NCBI RefSeq assembly: GCF_003934285.1
Contig: NZ_RQWJ01000003.1
Span: 616,501-680,500 of the forward strand
Origin: Brevundimonas fluminis
GTDB lineage: Bacteria > Pseudomonadota > Alphaproteobacteria > Caulobacterales > Caulobacteraceae
Direction: 5' to 3'
DNA: 64,000 bases
In this document: positions 49,487 through 57,247 of the stretch, in pieces
Layout of the letters: each line of letters starts with the position of its first letter
Numbering within the stretch: the first letter of the stretch is position 1
Made by a program: the position numbers and the translations under genes
The notes under the pieces: generated by a model
Databases searched by the model: none
What the model was told of the DNA's origin: nothing
The model's input: only the letters and a program-made list of their open reading frames with translations

Positions 49487-51276
49487 CAGAAGGCCTGGCC
49501 GATGCTGACGTAGATCTGGAAGCTCGCGTCGCCGTCGCGCCGGTCCAGCGGGAAGGCGATGTCCGCGCGGATCGGCCCGAACGGCAGGTCATAGCGAACG
49601 CCGATGCCGGCGCCGAAACGAACGTCGTTGAAGTCGGGGTACTCCTGAAAGCCGACGGCCCCGGCGTCGACGAAGACCGCCACGCCCAGCGCCCCCCGCA
49701 GCTTGTGCCGGGCCTCGATCGAGCTTTCGAACAGGGAGATGCCTCCACGCGGCGTGTTGTCCGGCAGGCGCGGACCCACGCCCTGATAGCTGTAGCCCCG
49801 CACCGAGCCGCCGCCGCCGGAATAGAACAGCCGGTCCGACGGAACGGTCAGCTCGTCCCCGCCGAGAATGGAGCCGAGGCGCACGCGTCCCGCCAGCACC
49901 GTCCGGGCGTCGTCCTGGATCGGCAGATAGGCGCTGACCTGGGCCTCTGCCCGCACGAACAGGACCGTGTCCTCGCCCGCCACGGCGGTCGGCTGGGCGG
50001 AGACGAACAGCCGCCAGCCGCGCGTGGGATCCAGCGGGTCGTTCGACGCGTCGGTGTACGCGCTGCCGCGTCCGGTCAGGATGACCAGATCCCGGTCGAA
50101 GCTGATCGGTAGCTGGGTCGCCGGGTCGAAGCGGTTCTCCTTGTACTGCCCCGCGTCGAGACCGATCCCGTAGGTGAAGTAGGAGGTCCGGCCGATGCGC
50201 TGGCGCAGGTCGGCCGAGGCGGTCAGGGCCGTGCGGACGTAGGCGTCGGTGTCTTCGTTCACCAGCGCGCCGGACAGCGTGAGGGTCCGCCCGGGGCGCC
50301 GCCAATGCGGCAGACTCAGATCGGCGCCGATACGGCTGTCGATGTCGGCGATCCGCGCCTGATACCGCAGCGTGTCGGCCCGGCCGAAGCGGTTGTGATG
50401 CGTCCAGATCGCATCGACGCCCGCGCCTTCGCCGGTCGAGATGGTCGCGCCGACCTCAAGAATGCGGCGGGGCCGGTCCGTCAGGGTCACGATGACCGGT
50501 CGGTCGCCGCCCGCCGTGACCTGTTCGGCGGGCGCCAGCGCCACGCCCACGCCGTCATAGACCCCGGTCTCCAGCAGCCGGCGCTCCAGCTCGGCCACCT
50601 GCTCCGGATCGTAGACGTCGCCTTCCTCCCACGGCCGAAGATAGTCGACCCAGTCCGCGTTGGTCCGACCGCGCGTCTCAAGCCGCACGCCGTTCAGCGT
50701 CACCAGCGGGCCGGCGTCGATGCGGTATTCGGGCTCGACCGTGAGGCTGGCGTGATCGACGACCACCCGACGCGGCGTGGCTCTTGCGTCGGCGTGACCC
50801 CGACGGCTGAGGGCCGCCACAAGCCGACCTTCCGCGGCGATGACGTCGATGGCGCGGCCCGGATCGCCGGTGGTGAGGTCCAGTTCGCTCCGTGCCGCCT
50901 GATCGATCTCGGGCGACGGCACCTCGTCGGTCCAGGTGACGGTGGGCGTGGCGAGGAGGAAGCGCGGACCGATCACCACGACCACGACGGCGACGGGCGC
51001 CTCCTCGCCCACCACCTCGTCCTGCACCGTGGCCTGGTAATAGCCTTCGGAGCGCAGAAGGGCGGTGGCGTCCTCCGCCGCGGCGCGCGCGCGACGGCGG
51101 GCCTCGAAACGGTTCGACGGCGGGCCGTCCGACTCCCCGACGGCCTGAACCAGCTGGGCCCGCAGTTCGTCCGGCATCTCGCCGCGGATTTCGGCGGTGG
51201 GGTCGGCCCAAGCCACGGCGGCGCCGGCGGCCCAGGCCGCCAGACCCAGGCCGAGTCTCTGCACGAGGGATTTCAA
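49486..51276 (-). CDS. tamA: Outer-membrane assembly protein TamA (BamA/Omp85 family)
   Basis: Omp85-family barrel of 596 residues with signal peptide (KSLVQRLGLGLAAWAAGAAVAWA) and three POTRA-like domains (about 25-250), then a 16-strand surface-antigen barrel ending with the aromatic terminus YVSIGQAF. Late motifs SGGGGSVRGYSYQGVGPRL and FDAGAVG-like VFVDAGAVGFQE are typical. The start is TTG at 51276; the frame upstream runs through a lipoprotein gene in another frame and is not coding. It is preceded by that lipoprotein gene on the same strand. Confidence 0.88.
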   Translation of the reverse strand: MKSLVQRLGLGLAAWAAGAAVAWADPTAEIRGEMPDELRAQLVQAVGESDGPPSNRFEARRRARAAAEDATALLRSEGYYQATVQDEVVGEEAPVAVVVVVIGPRFLLATPTVTWTDEVPSPEIDQAARSELDLTTGDPGRAIDVIAAEGRLVAALSRRGHADARATPRRVVVDHASLTVEPEYRIDAGPLVTLNGVRLETRGRTNADWVDYLRPWEEGDVYDPEQVAELERRLLETGVYDGVGVALAPAEQVTAGGDRPVIVTLTDRPRRILEVGATISTGEGAGVDAIWTHHNRFGRADTLRYQARIADIDSRIGADLSLPHWRRPGRTLTLSGALVNEDTDAYVRTALTASADLRQRIGRTSYFTYGIGLDAGQYKENRFDPATQLPISFDRDLVILTGRGSAYTDASNDPLDPTRGWRLFVSAQPTAVAGEDTVLFVRAEAQVSAYLPIQDDARTVLAGRVRLGSILGGDELTVPSDRLFYSGGGGSVRGYSYQGVGPRLPDNTPRGGISLFESSIEARHKLRGALGVAVFVDAGAVGFQEYPDFNDVRFGAGIGVRYDLPFGPIRADIAFPLDRRDGDASFQIYVSIGQAF

Positions 51277-51316
51277 GCGGTCGCCTGTTCCAGCGGGCGC
51301 CGGGGCGCCGGGATCG

Positions 51317-51565
51317 TCAGTAGAAGAGGGTCTCGCTTTCCGGTCGCACCGTCTCTTCGGACGTGCGCTTGTCCTCCGGCAGGGCGGTGGTGTCGGTCGG
51401 CGGGGTCGGAGTCGGCGCGGTCTCTGCCGGCGGCATCTCGGCGGGGGGCGGGGCCACCTCGACGGGAGGGGACGGCTCCAGGCCCTCGTCGGTGGGTTCG
51501 GGGCGGTCGCACGCGGCGACGACGAAGGCGGCTCCGACGGCCGCAAGAGTCAGAATTCGCTTCAT
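51317..51565 (-). CDS. Small Pro/Thr-rich lipoprotein upstream of tamA
   Basis: An 82-residue protein with signal peptide and lipobox FVVAAC (Cys19), followed by a disordered Pro/Glu/Thr tail to the end. It lies 40 bases upstream of tamA on the same strand. No family is recognised; a role in the envelope is implied only by the lipobox and neighbours. Confidence 0.7.
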   Translation of the reverse strand: MKRILTLAAVGAAFVVAACDRPEPTDEGLEPSPPVEVAPPPAEMPPAETAPTPTPPTDTTALPEDKRTSEETVRPESETLFY

Positions 51566-51716
51566 GGTTCAGCTTCCCCCGGATGGATCCAAACGGCCGA
51601 ACGTCCGGCCGGCTTGACCGTTCCATAGCGGGGTTCCGTGGGCAGGTCACGGGGGCCGGGAGGCAACCCTTCCTTTGCATTTCGACTGCGAAACTTGACG
51701 CTGAGGGAGCGTTCGC

Positions 51717-53450
51717 ATGTCAGGTTCCGGTTTCGCCTTCGTGGCCCGCGTCCGGCGGAAGGAGCTGCCGACGCGCATCGCGCTGGCGGCCTTCATCGGC
51801 GGCACCGCCTGGGCCATCCAGCAGTCGACCTGGCCTCTCTGGTGGTTTGGGGCCGTGATCCTGACCCAGACCCTGGACTGGGCCGTGTTCCGGTCCCTCA
51901 CGCGCGGCGCGACCGCCGAGCCCCGCGGCCTTCACAAGGCCGCCTGCCTGGCCTCGGCCGCGCTGACCACGACGGTCTATTCCGCCATCGCAGCCTACCT
52001 CTGGTTCCAGGGCGGCACCCTTGGTCAGCAGTTCGCCATGGTCCAGATCGCCGGGGCCCTGCTGCACGTCAGCTTGCACATGCACCACGAGAAGGCCCTC
52101 CTGATGGCGGCGGTGATCCCGCACGGGGCCTATTTTCTCGGGTTGCCGGTCGTGAGCGCGGCGTTGCAGGGCAACTGGCACGTCCTGCTCGTCGCCATCG
52201 CCTGCCTTCTCTACGTCGCCCATCTGGTCGCGGCCGTGCGCCAGACCTCGGCCACGACCCGCTCCCTGCGCGAGGCCAACGCCGTCGCCCAGGCCGAGCG
52301 CGGCCGCGCCCAGATCGCCAGCGCCGCCAAGTCCGACTTCCTGGCCACCATCAGCCACGAGATCCGCACCCCCATGAACGCCGTCCTGTCGGCCGCCACC
52401 CTGCTGCGGCGGACCCGGCTCGACGCCCGTCAGCGCGAACACGTCGACATGCTGGCGGACGCCGGCGATGTGCTGATGGGCCTGCTCAACGACGTGCTGG
52501 ACTTCTCCAAGATCGAGGCCGGCAAGATGGAGATGGAAGACGCAGAGATGGACGTGCGCGAGCGCATCTCGGCCGTGTCCCGCATCTGGTCGCCGCGCGC
52601 GCGGGCCGAGGGCGTCCGCCTGACCGTCGCCGTCGCCGACGACGTGCCCGAATGCGTTCGAACCGATCCTCTGCGGTTCCAGCAGATCCTGTTCAACCTT
52701 CTTTCCAACGCCGTGAAGTTCACCCGCGACGGCGAGATCCGCGTCCGCGTGGCCTGGGCCGAGTCCGCCTCGACCCTGAGCGTTGCCGTCGAGGACACCG
52801 GCATCGGCATTCCGAAGGCGAGGCTGGCGGGCGTGTTCAACAGCTTCGAACAGGTGGAGGCCGGCACCACGCGACGCTATGGCGGCACCGGCCTGGGCTT
52901 GGCCATCTGCCGCCGCCTGGCCGAGCTGATGGGCGGCTCGCTGGAGGTCGACAGCGAGGAGGGCGTCGGCTCGACCTTCACCCTGATCCTGCCCGTGGCC
53001 GCCGTCGGCGCGCCGGCGCGCACTGCGGCGGCACGAGAAGACGTCGGCCCCGTTCTCAGTGGGCGCGTGATCCTCGCCGCCGACGACCACGAGGTGAACC
53101 GGCGCATCCTCGCCCTGCTGCTCGAGCCCCACGGCTGCCGGCTGGTCAGCGTCGAGAACGGGGCCGAGGCCGTCGACGCGGCCGCGCTGGAGCGGTTCGA
53201 CGCCATCCTGATGGACATGCAGATGCCGGTCTTGGACGGCCTGCAGGCGACGAGGGCGATCCGCGCCGGCGGCGCCAACGCCCGGACCCCGGTGATCGCC
53301 CTCACGGCCAACGCGCTGGACGTCCATCGCGCAGCCTGGGCCGAGGCCGGCGTGGCCCGCTATCTGACCAAGCCCATCGAACCCGCCCTCTTGATCGCGG
53401 CCCTCGCCGAAGCATGCCAGGAAAGCGCCTCCGCCCGGGCCGCGGCCTAG
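51717..53450 (+). CDS. Hybrid sensor histidine kinase with receiver
   Basis: A 577-residue membrane-bound two-component protein. Residues 15-180 hold about six membrane segments and no clear periplasmic sensor domain. Residues 200-265 are the HisKA dimerisation domain with His214 in SHEIRTPMN; 310-430 the ATPase domain (NLLSNAVKFT, DTGIGIP, FNSFEQVE, YGGTGLGLAI); 450-570 a receiver with Asp500 in MDMQMPVLDG and Lys552 in LTKPIE. The start has a GAGGGAGC site. No response regulator gene is beside it. Confidence 0.92.
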   Translation: MSGSGFAFVARVRRKELPTRIALAAFIGGTAWAIQQSTWPLWWFGAVILTQTLDWAVFRSLTRGATAEPRGLHKAACLASAALTTTVYSAIAAYLWFQGGTLGQQFAMVQIAGALLHVSLHMHHEKALLMAAVIPHGAYFLGLPVVSAALQGNWHVLLVAIACLLYVAHLVAAVRQTSATTRSLREANAVAQAERGRAQIASAAKSDFLATISHEIRTPMNAVLSAATLLRRTRLDARQREHVDMLADAGDVLMGLLNDVLDFSKIEAGKMEMEDAEMDVRERISAVSRIWSPRARAEGVRLTVAVADDVPECVRTDPLRFQQILFNLLSNAVKFTRDGEIRVRVAWAESASTLSVAVEDTGIGIPKARLAGVFNSFEQVEAGTTRRYGGTGLGLAICRRLAELMGGSLEVDSEEGVGSTFTLILPVAAVGAPARTAAAREDVGPVLSGRVILAADDHEVNRRILALLLEPHGCRLVSVENGAEAVDAAALERFDAILMDMQMPVLDGLQATRAIRAGGANARTPVIALTANALDVHRAAWAEAGVARYLTKPIEPALLIAALAEACQESASARAAA

Positions 53451-54523
53451 GCGTCCCAGACCGCCAGGGCTTCCCGGAGGCTCATCGAATCCGCGGGGTC
53501 GGGTTGGGCGCGAGCACCGTCGAAGACCGGCGCCGGCCGCGGGAAGCCGCGGGCGTCGAACGTGCCGCGGGCGACGTTGTGCGGGTGTTCTCGCGCCTCC
53601 GAAGGTGTCAGGACCGGCGTGACGCAGGCTTCCGTTCCGGCGAAGCGCTCGGCCCAGACGTCCCGGTCGGCCGTGGCGAACACCGAGGCGAACAGTTCGT
53701 GCAGAGCGGGCCACCGCGTCGGATCATGCTGGGGAGCCGCGTCCGGCTCTAGCCCGAGCCCGGCCAGAAGCGCGGCGTAGAATCGCGGCTCCAGCGCCCC
53801 CACCGCCACGAACCCTCCGTCGCGACAGGCGTAGCAGCGATAGAAGGGCGCGCCGCCGTCCAGCAGGTTGGCGCCCCGCGCCTCGCTCCACAATCCGCGC
53901 GCGGCGAGGCCCGAGAACAGGCCCATGAGCTGCGCCGCGCCGTCCGTCATGGCGGAATCGACGACGCGGCCCACGCCGGTCCTCCGCGCTTCCAGCACGC
54001 CCGCCAGAACGCCGACGACCAGACCCTGGGCGCCGGCCGCGTAGTCCCCCACCAGGTTCAGGGGAGGGCGCGGAGGGCGATCCGGCTCCCCCATCGCATG
54101 GAGCGCGCCCGACAGGGCCAGATAGTTGATGTCGTGCCCGACCTGATCCGCCAGCGGCCCCGACTGACCCCAGCCCGTGACGCGTCCATAGACCAGGGCC
54201 GGCGCGCGCCTCGCGACGTCGGCTGGACCCAGGCCCAGCCTCTCCATCACGCCCGGACGGAACCCCTCGATCAGGGCGTCTGCGCGCGCCAGCAGATCCA
54301 GCACGCGCTCGCGGTCGCCGGGCGACTTCAGGTCTACGGCGACGGCGGTCCGACCGCGATGCATCACCGCCCCGCCGACCTCCTGGAACGCCGCCGCCCC
54401 GGCCGAGGACGCGCGCGTCAGCCTCAGCACACGCGCTCCCATGTCGGCGAGCAGCATGCCTGCGAACGTCACCGGGCCCAGCCCGTCGAACTCGATGATG
54501 CGGAGGTCGGAAAGCGGCCCCAT
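53447..54523 (-). CDS. CaiB/BaiF CoA transferase, alpha-methylacyl-CoA racemase type
   Basis: A 358-residue family III CoA-transferase-fold protein, closest to alpha-methylacyl-CoA racemases. The racemase pair is visible: His130 in GHDINYLALSGALHAMG and Asp160 in PPLNLVGDYAAG. It would convert 2-methylacyl-CoA epimers; substrate not known. The start is ATG at 54523 (AGG eight bases upstream); ATG at 54538 is less likely. Its stop shares CTAG with the hybrid kinase stop on the other strand. Confidence 0.88.
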   Translation of the reverse strand: MGPLSDLRIIEFDGLGPVTFAGMLLADMGARVLRLTRASSAGAAAFQEVGGAVMHRGRTAVAVDLKSPGDRERVLDLLARADALIEGFRPGVMERLGLGPADVARRAPALVYGRVTGWGQSGPLADQVGHDINYLALSGALHAMGEPDRPPRPPLNLVGDYAAGAQGLVVGVLAGVLEARRTGVGRVVDSAMTDGAAQLMGLFSGLAARGLWSEARGANLLDGGAPFYRCYACRDGGFVAVGALEPRFYAALLAGLGLEPDAAPQHDPTRWPALHELFASVFATADRDVWAERFAGTEACVTPVLTPSEAREHPHNVARGTFDARGFPRPAPVFDGARAQPDPADSMSLREALAVWDA

Positions 54524-54552
54524 GACGCAGAACCTCATGAAGCGGGGGGGAG

Positions 54553-54629
54553 TGGTACGTCCTCTCGGGCTCGAACCGAGGACCCTCTGATTAAAAGTCA
54601 GATGCTCTAACCAACTGAGCTAAGGACGC
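54553..54629 (-). tRNA. tRNA-Lys (anticodon TTT)
   Basis: Read on the minus strand: acceptor GCGTCCT/AGGACGT, D-arm TAGCTCAGTTGGTTAGAGC, anticodon stem-loop TCTGA-CTTTTAA-TCAGA with anticodon TTT, T-arm CTCGG-TTCGAGC-CCGAG, discriminator A and an encoded CCA at 54555-54553. The first acceptor pair is G-T (G-U in RNA). All other stems pair fully. It lies between the racemase gene and the TonB receptor gene. Confidence 0.95.
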
Positions 54630-54673
54630 ACGTCACCTGCGGCCGCGGCCGCGCCGGGCGTTCTGAGTCATTC

Positions 54674-54709
54674 CGCCCGGCAGGTCAAGGCTTGGGCGCC
54701 TGCCGGGCG
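54674..54709 (-). terminator. Hairpin after the TonB-dependent receptor
   Basis: CGCCCGGCAGG and CCTGCCGGGCG are perfect 11-base arms with a 14-base loop, 17 bases past the receptor stop and 45 bases before the tRNA. It likely ends the receptor transcript ahead of the tRNA gene, although no T-run follows. Confidence 0.55.
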
Positions 54710-54725
54710 CAGACTCTCGCAGAAC

Positions 54726-56930
54726 TCAGCCCGGCCCGCCTGCGCCGGTGTTGAAGTCGAACGCGGGCTCCTGACGGCGCGGACCGCCGCCGAAGTTCCA
54801 GGTCAGGCCGACGAAGAAGGCCGGCTCCTGGAAGCGCGCGGTCACACGGTCGCTGAACGCCGGGGTGTCCACGACGATCTTCTGCTCCGCGGTGTCGAGG
54901 ATGTTGACCCCCGTCAGCGTCAGGCTCAGGTCGTCGGTGAGCTTGCGGCGGTAGCCCAGGTTCAGGATGCCGAACGCCTCTCGATAGCCCTGCGCCTGCA
55001 GCTGTTCGCCGTTGTAGAAGCCGTTGATCTGGAAGAAATCGTCCGGCGTCGGCTGCCAGTTGATCGAGGCGCGCACGCTGGCGCTGGTTCCGCTGCGGTC
55101 CGCCCCCGCGACGCCCGGCACGAAGATGTCGTTGCGGAACACGGTGCCCGACGCATTGTAGCTGATGCCGAACGGCAGCTGGCCGTTGGCGATGAACTCC
55201 ACGCCCATGCGCTGCGATTCGCCCAGGTTCTCGCGGGTCGTCAGCACCACCCCGCCGCCAAGGTCCTGCACGACGTCGGTCACGCCGCCCGAGCTGTCGC
55301 GATAGAAGGCCGTGGCCGAGTAGAAGGTCCGGCCGGCACGCATCTGCCAGCCCAGCTCGTAGCTGTCGGTGATCTCGGGCTCCAGGTCCGGATTGCCGCG
55401 TCGCAGGTTCTGCGGGTCGATGTAGACGGTGAACGGATTCAGGTCCTGCGGCGAGGGCCGGGCGATCCGCCGGCTGTAGCCGCCGCGCAACCGCTGGCTC
55501 TCGGTCAACTGGTAGCCGAAGTTCAGGGTCGGGTAGGCGCGGAAGTAGTCGCGCTCGACCTGAACGTTCTGGGTCACCTGATCGAGCTCGAACTCCACCT
55601 GCTCCAGGCGCAGGCCGAACTGGACGTCCAGATCGCCGAAGGGCCGGTCGTAAGTGCCGTAAGCCGCGTGGATCGTCTCGTCGTAGCGGAACAGGCTGTT
55701 CAGTCCCGCCACCGGCGCAAGGCTCGCGAAGTCGGGCCCGCGGAAGCCGAAGTTGTCGAACTCGTTGTCCTCGACGTCCAGCTCATAGCCCACCTTCAGG
55801 GTCCGGCGCTCACCCATCGGACGGGTGTAGTCGACCTTGACGCCCCATTCGTCGGAAGTGGTAGAGCCGCCGATCCGCTCGACTGAGTCCGAACCGCCGC
55901 CGGCGGTGACGTCGGTCGTCGCCTCGGTCAGGCGCTCGTTCTCGTTCGTGCCGTATTCCAGATCGACCACCAGCTCGTGCTGCTCCCCGAACTTGCGCCG
56001 GAAGGAGGTGCGGCCGTTCAGACCCTCATTCGTGAACTCGGCCGCGCCGTCGCGCACGTAGGCGTCCAGCAAGACGCCGGTCCCGTTCTCCCGGGTGAAC
56101 AGTTCCTGGCCGACGCCGTCGACGCTGAACTCGCGCCAGCCCAGTTCGCCACTCACACGGTCGCGCTCGTTCAGGTCGTAATCGGCGCTGATCCGGGCGT
56201 TCATGGCCTCGAAGCGGCCCTCGTTGAGCCCTTCGTTCTGCTCGATCCGCTCGTCGGCGGGCGTCGGCCCGGGACGGAAGCGGGTGCGGCTCGATTCCTG
56301 CTCATTGGCCTGCACGCGATATCCGACGTCGCCGGCCAGCGTCAGGGCGCCGTCGCGACGGCTCCCGCTGATCGAGACGTTATACCGGTCGTCGCCGCCG
56401 TATCCGAGGCGAAGGGTGCCCGACTGCGTGGCCTCGGTGGTCTTCTTCGTCACCAGATTGATGATGCCGCCCGATCCCTCGGGGCTGAAAGCCGCCGACG
56501 GATTGGTGATGACCTCGACGCGCTCAAGCGTGCCGCCCGACATGGCCTGGAGGGCGTCCGCCCGGCTGCCGCCGCTGAACATGGCCGACGGACGTCCGTC
56601 GATCAGGATCGTCACGTTGCCGTCGCCGCGCAGGCTGACGTTGCCCTGCAGGTCGACCTCGACGCCCGGCACGTTGCGCAACACGTCGGCGACGGAGCCC
56701 GACTGGGCCTGCAGATCGTTGCCGACGTTGTAGCTCATCCGGTCGGCCTGGGTCAGGATGTCGGGGCGCAAGCCCTGAACCACGACCTCCTCGACCTGGG
56801 TGTCTTCTTCGGCGCGTTCGGCCTCCTCCTCGGTGCGCGGCTGCGGCCGGTCCTGGGCCAGGACGGCGCCGGCGGGCAGGGCGAGGAGCAGGGCGAGCGC
56901 GGTGGTCGCCAGCAGCGTGCGGGAGCGCAT
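54726..56930 (-). CDS. TonB-dependent outer-membrane receptor
   Basis: A 734-residue receptor with signal peptide (residues 1-25, ending VLAQD), a TonB-box-like VEEVVVQGLRP stretch, a plug domain (NVGNDLQAQSGSVADVLRNVPGVEV... to about 165) and a beta-barrel in which the outer-membrane-family C-terminal segment ends RQEPAFDFNTGAGGPG. The barrel has a high share of Asp/Asn/Glu and long loops. It resembles the large outer-membrane beta-barrel/TonB subfamily common in Caulobacterales. Ligand unknown. The start ATG 56930 follows a weak GAAAGA; the frame upstream to 57077 is not supported. Confidence 0.9.
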   Translation of the reverse strand: MRSRTLLATTALALLLALPAGAVLAQDRPQPRTEEEAERAEEDTQVEEVVVQGLRPDILTQADRMSYNVGNDLQAQSGSVADVLRNVPGVEVDLQGNVSLRGDGNVTILIDGRPSAMFSGGSRADALQAMSGGTLERVEVITNPSAAFSPEGSGGIINLVTKKTTEATQSGTLRLGYGGDDRYNVSISGSRRDGALTLAGDVGYRVQANEQESSRTRFRPGPTPADERIEQNEGLNEGRFEAMNARISADYDLNERDRVSGELGWREFSVDGVGQELFTRENGTGVLLDAYVRDGAAEFTNEGLNGRTSFRRKFGEQHELVVDLEYGTNENERLTEATTDVTAGGGSDSVERIGGSTTSDEWGVKVDYTRPMGERRTLKVGYELDVEDNEFDNFGFRGPDFASLAPVAGLNSLFRYDETIHAAYGTYDRPFGDLDVQFGLRLEQVEFELDQVTQNVQVERDYFRAYPTLNFGYQLTESQRLRGGYSRRIARPSPQDLNPFTVYIDPQNLRRGNPDLEPEITDSYELGWQMRAGRTFYSATAFYRDSSGGVTDVVQDLGGGVVLTTRENLGESQRMGVEFIANGQLPFGISYNASGTVFRNDIFVPGVAGADRSGTSASVRASINWQPTPDDFFQINGFYNGEQLQAQGYREAFGILNLGYRRKLTDDLSLTLTGVNILDTAEQKIVVDTPAFSDRVTARFQEPAFFVGLTWNFGGGPRRQEPAFDFNTGAGGPG

Positions 56931-57247
56931 GGGAAGGTCTTTCGAGAGAGTCGGGTTCGATGATCTTGTTGGTATTCGCCATACGCCGCAGCGCGGCCGC
57001 TGACCGGTTAAATTTCGGCAATCCTCCAACACCTTGGCCGCAATCGCGCCATGATCGGCGGCGGATGAGGGGGACATGGCGGGCTCCCGGGGCGTGGTCG
57101 GTCGGAGAATTGGCGCGTTCCGGGCCGGCTGGCATGAGCATGGCCTGAGGAGACGGTGAGAAGCGCGCCGCCTGCGCCCTTGCGTCGCAGCTTTGGCCGG
57201 CTAAGGTCCGCCCGCGATTTCGACGCTTTTCCGACCGGAGCACGACG
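56931..57247. other. Divergent intergenic region, no gene seen
   Basis: The 317 bases between the TonB receptor and the M1-like peptidase must hold two outward promoters. I see no convincing ORF with a ribosome-binding site, no RNA gene, no strong hairpin and no recognised operator. Confidence 0.5.

Noticed and set aside
45776-49513. Very long open frame (over 1200 codons) antisense to tamB
   Set aside because: It is the mirror of a high-GC gene; composition is Arg/Gly/Ala/His-rich without domains, and it overlaps a well-supported gene over its whole length.
54553-54629. tRNA-Lys as an attachment site for a mobile element
   Set aside because: No integrase nearby and no second copy of the tRNA 3' end was noticed in the window.
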